Shown one piece after another: positions 11,746 through 21,930 of a DNA stretch of 64,000 bases. The notes under the pieces were generated by a model that saw only the letters and a program-made list of their open reading frames with translations, was not told where the DNA came from and ran no database searches. The position numbers were made by a program, and so were the translations under genes. How positions within the stretch are numbered: position 1 is the first letter of the stretch; the number at the start of each line of letters is the position of its first letter. Source of the DNA: Datura wrightii (lineage: Eukaryota > Streptophyta > Magnoliopsida > Solanales > Solanaceae); assembly GCA_035772735.1 (NCBI GenBank), contig JASDFA010000010.1, positions 90,912,001-90,976,000 on the forward strand. Direction: 5' to 3'.

Positions 11746-12388
11746 ACAGGGCAAGTCCAACCCTAGATTTATAGAGCTATACCAGATCCTCTGAGATATT
11801 GGCCAAGTGGCCTATTCGATAAAGTTGCCTTCGGGGTTAGGATCCATTTATCAACACTACACACGAGTGTAGTAGGCCTTTTCTCAGATTGACCCAGTCG
11901 AGGATGCTTTGTCCATAGAAGAGCCGTCCCACGTGGAGGCTCCAACAGTTATATTAGGTCGCCGAGTCCGTAAGGGGATACCGTGTGGATCAATGATGTG
12001 ATCTATAAGATACTTAGAGAGGAACATGAATATAGCAGAGATAAATTGAGAAGCTAAGGATAAAGTAAGATCTAAATATCTTCAGTTCTTCCAGGCTCTA
12101 TAGTGACAACGTATAGATTCAAACAAATTTAGCAATGGAAAGATAGTTTTTAGGTATTGAGTAGAACCCTTATTGTTATTAGTCACTTATATATGTAGTG
12201 GCACAGATTATTCAGTTGTAGATAACGTCCTGTGAGGCGCTTGTGTTGGACTTTTCTGTGTTTCATCCTTCCGAATAGTCCATATTACAGAGGAGACTCT
12301 GCTAAAATTTTTCTTGCAATAGTTAAACGAGTTGAGTCTTTTAGGACTAAAATCACATTCGAGGATGAATGTTCCTGGGGGGAGGGGA
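11746..12388 (+). pseudogene. A2 pol 3' end and polypurine tract
   Basis: From about 11753 one frame reads RFIELYQIL, a stop, then DIGQVAYSIKLPSGLGSIY: the post-integrase GPY/F region. Then come LSIEEPSHVEAP and VILGRRVRK (about 11915-11970) and EAKDKVRSKYLQFFQ (about 12045-12100): the chromodomain-like tail and C-terminus. The 3' UTR follows, with ATTCGAGGATGAATGTTC and PPT GGGGGGAGGGGA at 12377-12388. The rest of A2 is not visible: T1 was inserted at 11745/11746 and the 5' part lies outside the window. Confidence 0.8.
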
Positions 12389-15272
12389 TGATGCTACACC
12401 CCTTAAGTTTCTATCATTTAATGAAAACGTGCGTGCATATGTTGAGAGTTTTGAAGTACAACGCATGTGGGAAAAGGTCTAGGGGATGAATACACGAACG
12501 TGGAATCGAGCAAGTAGGAGGTCAGGCCAAGAGTTAGATGCCTTGGGCGCCACGCCGCCCCAGCCGGTCTGGCTCTATGGCCAGCGCGTGGAACACCCTT
12601 GTCTGGCGCTATGGCCAGCGTGCGGCACACCACCTCAATAATTATATATAGTGAAGCGTGAATTGGGAATTCATTTTCAAAAATTTCCCTCGACCAAGAA
12701 CATAGAGCAAACAGAAATTCCATCAAGTTTTTGTGAAATTACGCCATCAAACTCCGTCCAAATGCAAATTCATCTTAGATTGAGTTCTAGGCCGACGAGA
12801 AGCCTCTCTGTGGAGTTATTTCTTGAAAATTAGCTCGGTGTACCGAAACCTGCCAAGTAAAGGTTGCCGAATTTAATTTACATAGAGTCCTAAGAGGCCA
12901 CAGACAAGAGGTAAGAATTTCTCCCTTCTTTACTCTCGAGAAATTGTGAGTTTTTGAACGAATTAAACAGAGTTGAATTACAGTTATTATTATCGAAAGG
13001 TATTACGTTTTGTCGATGTCTTAGTATTGAAAATAACCCTAATCTCTTAGCGTAAGGGCTGCAGTTTAATTGAATCGCCGACTACAGGTTGGAGATAATC
13101 GGATAAACGAGAGTTTGCATTCGATGTATGTTAAGACTTATCTCTTTGGAAAGTTTTTCTCATCATATAGTGATATGACCTACACCATCGAAATAAGACG
13201 ATGATCCTGCATATTGTAATTAGCTTCTGCCAGTAGATAATAAGCTTATGTGTTGTAATTAATTGCTGCTAGTGGATAAGGATCACGTATGTTGTGATTA
13301 GCTGCTGTCAGTAGATTATGATTATGTATATTGTGGGTAGCTGCTAGAAAATGTATTGAGAGTTATTACAGTATCCCTTGTAGGGAAAGAGTATATTAAG
13401 TGTGACTCATGCTAGGAGTGTCATAGAAACTCCTTTGTTCTTCTGTTAACAGTATTAGTAGAATTCTAATGTTTTGTTGTTATGCCAAGGCCTTAGAAGT
13501 TTATGGTTAACTGTGGGGACTGATTTGGTAAGTTGGACAGCGTCGGGAACATCTAGGCTATATAGCTTTTAGTTTGATGCCTATATTACCATTGAAGCTT
13601 GGCAAGAGGCCGTTGATGTACCTTGACGACTCTAGGGCTAGAATTTGAATTTGATGGTCTTACCATAGAGTCAGCAGTGCCAGGGTTGCCTAGTGAATTG
13701 AAAGTCAGCCTGCCATGTAGTTGGCTACTGGCAGTGACTGTTAGTTTCAGTCGACTTAGTGTTGTTCATATAGGTCACTCGGGACACCGTCCCAGTTGTT
13801 CTTAGTCTAATAAATTAGTGGATACCCTAAGGAGGGAACTTCATTAGTAGTTAGATACGGGCTAACGCCCCAGCCTACTCTTATAGATGCCCATGTATAG
13901 GTTGCCACAAGTGGTTAGTTCCAAATAAACTTGTCTACGAGACACCCATAGAAGCCATAGGAGATCTAAACAGACTAGGATTAAGTCTAAAGGGACTCGT
14001 ACAATAGTATCACGGTGTTACTTCCAGGCTAGGAGTTATGGTAAGCTTCCTGTGGAGAGTTAGGGCTAGCTGCTTAGGAGCATGTCCGATTAGTAGCAGC
14101 CCCACAATTGTTTTCATTGGAGGAACTAAATAGTTGGTCACTTGTGACCTTACATGACAACTTATGAGTTATCCTTTTCTCATCATGACCTTCAGACAAT
14201 CGATTAGGTCACCCGAACCTCGACCTTTTCCGTCTAAGTCGACGGAGGTTGTGATCACTGCCAGGACCCTTTAGCCAGGTGTAGGCACATAGACTGTGCT
14301 TGTTGGAATCAATATAAACCAGTTTAGGGCCAGTAAGAGTAGAGGCCGCATTATGCTTAAGGAACCCAGACGGTTCAGATTAATTTATAGGAGCCCAGAT
14401 GGCTCAGATTTAGTTACAGGAGCCCAGATGGCTTGTATTCAGTTACAGGAGCCCAGATGGATCACATTCAGTTATAGGAGCCCATATGGCTCATATTCAG
14501 TTATAGGAGCCTATAAGGTTCAGATACAGTTGCAGTTACTTGCAGGACCTAAGGGATACCAATAGGGGTATATAGACTGATTGGCACCAGCTGAAGCTTA
14601 TAGGGGCCCAGGTAGGTTATTACTGTGTTGCTTGTATCTTCCAGGCTTATGGGGGCTAGGTTAGGTTCTTGTTTGTATACTTGACTATTAACTATACTTA
14701 TAAATGTATAGTCATACAGTTTCAGCTTATATACGTATAGTGATTTACTAGATGCAGGTTATGGATAAGAAAGCTTACAAGTTACTTCCTGCCCTTTCTT
14801 TCTACGTATTTTCAGTCTTTATCAGCTTGTAATCAGCTTTTTGTTACTGCCTTACATATTTGGTACATATTGTACTGATGCCCAACTATGGGGCGCTGCA
14901 TACTTGCTTGAAGGTTTAGACAAACAGGTTTCAGAATATCCTAGCAACTGTCCAGAGTCAGAAGATCAGCCAGCTCCTTTCATTTGGAGTTTTCAGTTTG
15001 TAGTGGTTACCGGTCTTTCATTTGTATAGAATTTAGGTGGGCTAGGTCCCTGTCCTAACCAATATGTTAACTCTTACAGGCTTGTAGACTACAACATTCA
15101 GTTAGTTGGTTATTGTTAGCCATACGGGGCCCATGTATGTCTTATTTTGTGCGTTGGCCATGTGGGGCTTAGTATAGCTGCTTGTTTTCAGTCTTGTTAT
15201 AACTAAACAACATTGTGGCCTTGTCAGCCTGCATAGGATCCCTTTTTTTATTATGTTGGCTGGGTTAGCTAT
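12389..15272 (+). repeat. A2 3' LTR, left part
   Basis: Starts after the PPT at TGATGCTACACCCC (a start at TGCTACACC, 12392, is also possible). It is related to the A1 and A3 LTRs but more diverged: shared blocks include the TTCCAGGCTTATGGGGGC and GCGCTGCATACTTGC segments. It contains a 29-bp tandem array at 14361-14535 that is absent from A1. It is cut at 15272 by element B and resumes at 26496. Confidence 0.78.
14361..14535 (+). repeat. 29-bp tandem array, six copies
   Basis: Units start at 14361, 14390, 14419, 14448, 14477 and 14506, exactly 29 bp apart. Consensus in two pieces: GGAGCCCAGATGGCTCA then GATTCAGTTATA. End units are more diverged than middle ones. Because 29 is not a multiple of 3, the ORF across it (14296-14565) is incidental. 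Confidence 0.9.
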
Positions 15273-16858
15273 TGTTATTCTCCGGAAACCTAAGGATAAG
15301 ACTTGGGAGTAAAAATAGAGAAAAACTGAAAATTCGCATTAGGTTGCAGGACAACTCATGAGGTTGGTCATGAGGAGTTACCATGAGTTGTGATGTGACT
15401 CGTGGTCAGCATGCTGAGCAAGCTCAGGTTGAGGAGGCCACGGGCCTGACCACGAGTCGTGGTCAGACTTCACAACTCGTGAGGTCACCCGTGGTCTACA
15501 TTGGAGGGTTGGTCAAGGTTTTGAGGTAGTAGGGGTCACGGGTGGTGACCATGAGTCATGGTCAGCCACAACGATTTGTGGGTTCATGGGATCCCCCTGA
15601 GTGTTTTGGGTGGTGGACTTCACGGGTCCTGGTCGTGCCCCTTGGCAACGACTCGTGAGGTCCCTAGTTAGGGGCCCTGGCAGCATTTTTCCTGCGTTTT
15701 AATAAGGTGTTTTCATAATTCCTAAGTTCCTAAGGCATAAACTACGTCGTTTTGAGCTCTAAATAGGGTCTTTTAAGGGGGATTAGTTCGTGTTAGGCCT
15801 CATTCATGCATGCAAGAGTTACAGAGGAGATTGTAGGGTGATTCAAGGTTTCCTTCTTCAAGTTCTTCAAATTTCATCTTGGGCTTTCAAGGGAAGATTA
15901 GAAATCAATTGTCTTAGGTATTTGGGGGTTTGAATAGGTGGTTTAGTCCCCACCCATGCCCAATTTCTCCTTAATCCATGGTTATGATATACTAAATTCT
16001 TGTGGGTCTTAACCCAATTGCATGATTCTTCCAAAAACGATATGAATACGTTGTAGCATGTCTAAATTATGGGTTTCGATTCATTGGGCTGTTTTATTTG
16101 TTTTACTTAATATTTGAAAATCTAAAGTTTAAAATCATAAGTGCCCAATAATGAGGTTTCTACTGAAGTTCATAAATATGGTGATCCTTCAAGTATGATA
16201 TGCATTTCCAGATTTTAAGCATGTATTCAATTACCCATGTTATTATGACTATGTTTACTATAAATTCAAGTATTTCAAGCATGTATGAGTATTGGGCTAT
16301 GCCCACATGTTGAGTACGATTCAAGAAGTATGATTTTGGCCAACTCACGGGCCCAATTTCAATGCTAGTCTTACGAATTTACGAGCATGCTAAGATTATC
16401 ACGATTTAACTAGCCATGCATGTCATATATGAATTTCTATGAGCACATGGATGTTTTGGGAGTAGTACTTAACACCGAGTAGGTTTGGGGCCCAAGTTAT
16501 GCCCTGAATCTCAGAATTACCTACCATCGTAGGTATGTTTGGGACCTCCACAGTGCCTGTACCCTATGCCCTACGGGGTCTTCATGAGTGATATCACGCC
16601 TTTTATGGTTCTACCCTTGACAAGGTATGAACGGCCTCCTGACTAGGTTTATAGGTCGGGCTCCATATGTGCTCGTATGGGGTATGTCGGTTATAGAAAT
16701 CTCCCACTGTTCCTCATTGTTTTCATGCATGTTATGATTACATTTCTTGGCTCAAGATAAGTTTATGAAATGCTTTTCTCTCATGTTATGACTATTAAAG
16801 GTTTATGAATGTTTAGAAAATCTTGAGCCTTATGATATATTTATGATTTCAGTATTTA
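15273..16858 (+). repeat. B 5' LTR, left part
   Basis: The first ~400 bp carry many copies of a short motif, ACGACTCGTGG or its complement (15350-15660). Further in are the blocks AACACCGAG (about 16470) and GGTATGTCGGTTATAG (about 16680), shared with the C, F, G and H LTRs. It is cut at ATTTA (16854-16858) by C and resumes at 24192. Confidence 0.85.
16854..16858. repeat. Target-site duplication of C, left copy
   Basis: ATTTA before the TG of C; identical bases follow the CA of C at 24187-24191. Confidence 0.88.
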
Positions 16859-19135
16859 TGTAATACCCCGGAAAGGCATAAGAATAGACCCGGGAGTTTA
16901 ATTTGAGAAATGCAGAAAATTGGCAAAAACATCACAGGACGGGCGACTTAACGACTCGTGGTTGGATGCCACGAGTCGTCATAAGCTTTTGTGGTATGGG
17001 AGTTTAGGGAAGCAGTGGTGACAACGAACGGTGTATCGACTCGTTGTCAGGAACAAGGAGTCATTTTTACTAGTCGTTGGAAGGACTGAACTTAGGTTGG
17101 TGGGAAAAACGACTGGGAATCCCATGATTCGTGGTGAGGAGAAACGACCCATTGTCTTAAGTTGTTATTTAGGGTTGAGAATTTCAGTGCATGCAATGGA
17201 TGAAGACCACGACTCGTTGGAAGCCACCATAAGTCGTGGTGAGGCTCGTGGAAAGGAAAGTCAGAATGGTTAAGGGGTTGAAAATAGTCGATCCAACAAC
17301 CCATTGATTGAAGTAATGACTCATCTGGATGAGTCGTGGGAAGAATTTGAGGATGTCATGAGGCAGTGAACCCAACGACTCGATACCACGAGTCGTTTTA
17401 TTATTCAACGACCTATTGGATCGGTTTTTGGTCCTTCTGGAGCAGTTTCCAGGGAAATTTTATTAAGGGCATTTTCAACTTTTCCATGCTTTGAGACCCT
17501 AAACTATGTTGTTTTGTGTAATTTTCTGAGTGTGTTAAGATGGGTTAAGTCCCTAACACATGCCCATTCCCATGCAAGAGTTTTAGAGAGGTTTAGGGAA
17601 GTTTCCATCAATTTCTTTGTGGGTAATCAAGGAACTTCGAAATCAATCCATTCCCAGGTATGTAGGGTTTTAGAATGGGTGAAATCCTTTCACACCCATG
17701 CCCAAATTTCGATTAAATCATGAATTTTCCTATTCAAGTTCTATGGAGTTTTATTCAAATGCATAAAAATGTGATTTCTCTTTATAGGTATGATTTAATT
17801 AAGTTTTAATTATTTAATTATGAATTATAGGCAGGTTTTATATTATTTTCTTTAAAATCATGTTTCAATATTCTAAAATCTAAAATGCCCATTTGATGAA
17901 GGTTTATGAAAGTTTTGATTTATGATGAATATTCAATATTTTGAGTTCGTTGATGATGGAAAAGCATAATTTAAAGTTGCCCATGTTGATGAGCATATTT
18001 TTGAAAGAATGGAGTATGTTAAAGTATTGGGCAATGCCCACATATTGAACAATGATTTACAATTTATGAAATGAATTATATGATTTATCGATTTATGATG
18101 TTGGCCGATAAAAAGGGAATTTGATTCTTGGCTAAGCATGTTTTAAAGGGGATAAATGATGATAAATGTTATATCTTAGCAAATGAATTTTAATGCTTGA
18201 TGTTATTAATTTACGTATGAGCCTATATGCATGTTTTTGGGAGTCGTGTCTAGCACCGAGCAGTCCAGTGTTCAAAGGACTACGCCGGTGTCTCATAACC
18301 ACGTGCCCCCATGGGTTTCTAATGATTTTTATTGATAATTATCCCCTCAAATGTGATATCACGCGTAATGCATGATCCTCACCTGGCAAGCCTGGGTCGG
18401 CTCTGCCCACTTGAGTGAGATAGTTGGGGCATCATTAAAGGCTCTACCATGACGGTGTCGGTTATAACAAGTCCTCCCATTGTTCTGCATGTTTTAGGCA
18501 TTGTTATATTTATGTTATTGGCTCAAGTTATGTCTTGATCAAGTTTACATTTATGATGATGAATGATTTATGAACGATTCAAAAGTCTTGAGCCTTATGT
18601 TTACTTACGAAGTTTATGATACAAGCATGATGTCCTTCTCCCATGTTTATTTATGAGTTTATTTCACTTTTAATGTCCGATTTACTTACCTTTCATACTC
18701 GGTACATTCCACATACTGACCGCATACTTTCTATGATGCATCATTTCATGATACAGGGTCTGGATCTCAGGCTCATCCTCATCCTTAGTTTATCTCAGTT
18801 TTCGCTCTCAGCTATTGATGAGTTCTCATGTTCTGAGGGCCGTTTGGTAGAATTTCATGTTGTTTATATTTTTGTATTGGCCGGATTAGTTGGGGATGTT
18901 GTACCATCAATCCATCGTAAGTAGTAGAGGCTTTCAGACAGGATGTAGAACTCAATTTATGTATATGCCTAGTACTTCCGGTTGTTACTCTATGTTTACA
19001 TTTCTGTTATGTTTTATGATAAGTATTCCACTTTATTAAATGAGATTAGATGTATGCATGTGCCATGGGTCCACTTGGTGTCTCGGGGTCCCTTGTCCCG
19101 TGTCTACAATTCGGGTGTATGTTCGGGTCTTGACA
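16859..19135 (+). repeat. C 5' LTR
   Basis: Starts TGTAATACCCCGGAAAGGC, ends GGTCTTGACA. ACGACTCGTGG-type motifs cluster at 16945-17400. The stem-loop TGCATCAT-TTC-ATGATACA is at 18737-18755, 380 bp before the LTR end. ORFs on both strands (for example 17031-17273) are chance readings. Confidence 0.9.
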
Positions 19136-19139
19136 AACT

Positions 19140-19151
19140 TGATATCAAAGC
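19140..19151 (+). other. C primer-binding site, decayed
   Basis: Reads TTGATATCAAAGC around this position instead of TTGGTATCAGAGC: two G-to-A changes relative to the intact PBS of A1 and B. Priming on initiator tRNA would be weakened. Confidence 0.8.
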
Positions 19152-19344
19152 AATAGGTTTGAAGTGTCCTAGGGTGTTTGAAAGTCTCATTAAGTAGAGT
19201 ACTTTTAATGGGTGTCAAGCGCGCCACGCTTATGATGAAGAGGCTACTAGACGTTTTGGAAATGTTCCCTTCTTTCATGTTCTATGTCATGCGATGAAAA
19301 GTTCCTCCATCATTCTAATTCGTGGTATTCGTGATTGCAGACTT

Positions 19345-20562
19345 ATAGATCCTAGAAGAATGAACAGAAGGAGGAATGGGAATGATGAAGGTCACAGAGG
19401 TGGCAATCACCATGCGCATCAGCTAGCTCTACCTGTTAAGGAGCCCCAGGCACCAGAGCCAGCTGTCCATGCTGAGTTTTGGGTAGCTATTGAGATGTTG
19501 GCGTAGTCCTTGACCGCTCAGGTCAACTAGAAAGATGTTGTGCAGGTCCTATACAAAAGCAATGCAGCGGCAGCTCGGATTAGAGACTTCTTGAGGATGA
19601 ACCCTTCTAAGTTTACCAGATCAAAGGTGGACGAGGATCCACACTAGTTCATTGAAGGGATCTTGAAGGTCACTCAGGTTATGGGGGTGACAAATGGGGA
19701 GTGTGTGGACTTGACCTCTTATCAATAAAAGAGGTTGCTCATATTTGGTACAAGCAATGGAAGGGTGGCAGGGCAGCGGGAGCGGGCCCTATCAGCTGGG
19801 ATGAGTTCCACATGGATTTTCTCGATAGGTTCTTCCCTCAGGAGATGAAAGAGTTGAAAGCAGCTGAGTTTGTAAACCTCAAGTAGGGAAAGAGGAAAGT
19901 GCTAGAGTATTCTCTTGAGTTCACTCGTTTGTCAAAGTATGCCCCAGAGTTAGTGATGGATCAGAGGGCGTGGGTGAACCGATTCGTTCATCGTGTGGCT
20001 AGTTACTTAGACAAGGATTGTAGGACTACCATGCTTCATCAGGATATGTACTTTCCTTGCATAGTTTTGTATGCCCAGCAGATGGAGGCGACTCCTGCGA
20101 GGGAGAGGGAGGAAAAGAAGGCTTGGATGGATAGCCGTGGGTTTTCACATCCGAGGTTCGGTGGTGGCTACCGTCCACAGTTTCAGCAGAGAACACTAGC
20201 CCCAACACCATCATCAACTAGTGTTCCATCCATACCCATGGGTGATCAGAGGAGAAAGGCTTCAGGATCAAGGGATCAAAGAGGAACCCAATTAGAGTAT
20301 ACCTCTCTAGCCTGCGGGAAGTGCGGCAGGAGTCATACCGGGGAGTGCCTGCTTTGTTCAGATGTTTGCTATGGATGTGGTAGATCAGGGCACATGCGCC
20401 GAGCATGCCCTTACACCAGACAGGGTGATGAGAGGGGTCGTGCACAGACCACCAGGACAGCAGCAGCTCCAGCCTGTTTTGCTCCACAGGGAGCATCGAC
20501 TAGTGGAGGTGGCGGACAATGCCAAAACCGATTCTATGCCCTTGCCTCGCGCCAGGAGTAGA
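19345..20562 (+). pseudogene. C gag polyprotein, broken
   Basis: The expected start codon, judged against B (24922) and F (45860), reads ATA at 19345. The frame then gives an R/N-rich N-terminus, the conserved RDFLRMNPSKF segment (about 19590), a frameshift near 19710, the WDEFHMDFLDRFFP segment (19799) and the LEFTRLSKYAPELV segment (19915). Two zinc knuckles follow, CGKCGRSHTGEC and CYGCGRSGHMRRAC (about 20310-20410), then the QNRFYAL end. In-frame TAG stops at 19504, 19528, 19645 and 19884 all fall where relatives have glutamine. The last 220 codons (19899-20561) are open. Confidence 0.88.
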
Positions 20563-20576
20563 AGACTTCGCCAGAT

Positions 20577-21900
20577 GTGGTCACTGGTATGTTGTGTCTC
20601 TTTCATATTGATGTTTATGCCTTGCTAGATTCGGGAGCTACCTTGTCTTTCGTGACTCCTTACATTACTAGTAGCCTTGGAATTATTCCCAAGACCTTGT
20701 CAGAACCGTTTTCAGTTTCGACCCCTGTTGGTGATTCGGTTATAGCTCCACGAGTATATAGAGAATGCTCGGCCACTGTGTTTCATAAGGTTACCTTCAC
20801 AGACTTTGTAGAGTTAGCCATGATTGACTTTGACGTTATTCATGGTATGGATTGGTTATTTGCATGTTATGCCTTGATTAATTGTAGGACCCGTACGTTT
20901 GAATTTCGTTTTCTGGGCGAGTTAATTTTAGAGTGGAAGGGTAGTTCGGCGGTACCAGCAGGATGGTTTATTTCCTATCTTAGGGCCAGGAAGATGATCT
21001 CTAAAGGTTTCATGTACCACCTAGTTAGGGTTAAGGATGTGGAGTCCGAGACCTCGATTATTCAATCAGTTCCGATGCTGTGTGAATATCTAGAGGTGTT
21101 TCCCGATGATTTTTTAGGTGTCGCTTTGGAGAAGGAGATTGATTTTAGTATTGATCTATTATCAGATACGCAACCTCTATCTATTCCTCCTTATATGATG
21201 TCTCCAGCCAAGCTAAAGGAATTAAAAGAATAGTTGAAGGACTTGTTGGAAAAGGGTTTCATTAGACTGATCCAGTCTCCATGGAGTGCACCAGTTCTAT
21301 TTGTTCGAAAGAAGGACAACTCCCTTCAGATGTGTATTGACTATCGGCAGTTGAACAAAGTTACCGTCAAGTACAGGTACCCCTTACCCAGGATCGATGA
21401 CTTGTTTGACTAGCTTAAGGGTGCAAGTGCTTCTCCAAGATTGATCTCAGTTCTGGGTGTCACCAGCTCAAGGTTCGGGAGAGTGACATCCTGAAAACTG
21501 CTTTCAGGACTTTGTATGGTCACTACGAATTTGTTGTTATGTCTTTCGGACTAACCAATTCCCCTGCAACTTTTATGGATCTAATGAACCAGGTGTTCAA
21601 GGCATATTTGGACATATTCGTGATTGTGTTCATTTATGACATCTTGATATACTTACAGAGTGAGGAGGAGCACGCCGCTCAGCGGTGAGAAGTACTTCAG
21701 ACCCTCAAGGATTGTCAGCTATATACGAAGTTCAGTAAGTGTGAATTTTGGTTGGACTCGGTGGCATTTTTGGGTCATGTGGTGTCAAGCGAAGGCATAA
21801 AGGTGGATTCGTAGAAAATTGAAGCGGTGAAGAATTGGCCAAAGCAGGCAGCTACAGAAGATTTGAGAAATGAAGCAGTGAAGAATTGGCCCAGGCAGGC
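20577..21900 (+). pseudogene. C protease and partial reverse transcriptase
   Basis: 20577-21233 is open and includes an aspartic protease with its catalytic motif intact (LLDSGATLSF), then the linker CEYLEVFPDD and the start of RT. TAG stops at 21231 and 21411 and a frameshift near 21430 follow. RT fingers and palm are readable: [20 protein letters not shown] (about 21298), YHFEFVVM-like segment (about 21525), and the catalytic motif reading FIYDILIY (about 21634) where the family has FIDD. After [20 protein letters not shown] (about 21737) the sequence runs into a duplicated segment and the PPT. RT connection, RNase H and integrase are missing. Confidence 0.88.
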
Positions 21901-21930
21901 AACTACCCAGGAAGGCAAGCGGGGAGATAT
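21825..21930 (+). repeat. Local duplication and polypurine tract at the C internal end
   Basis: A segment reading GCGGTGAAGAATTGGCC then AAGCAGGCAGCTAC (21825-21856) is repeated with changes at about 21871-21902. Then GGCAAGCGGGGAGATAT (21914-21930) serves as PPT directly before the 3' LTR. The repeat lies exactly at the deletion joint that removed RNase H and integrase. Confidence 0.8.

Noticed and set aside
14361..14535. CRISPR-like array
   Set aside because: The units are contiguous with no spacers, lie in a plant LTR, and no cas gene is present.
14296..14565. 89-codon ORF over the 29-bp array
   Set aside because: The period is not a multiple of three, so the peptide is not a real repeat protein.
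17031..17273. Overlapping plus and minus ORFs in the C LTR
   Set aside because: They lie in the U3 motif cluster on both strands, are not kept open in the 3' LTR in the same form, and have no domain.
20026..20606. Minus-strand ORFs of 63-92 codons
   Set aside because: They are antisense to the C gag zinc-knuckle region; shadows.
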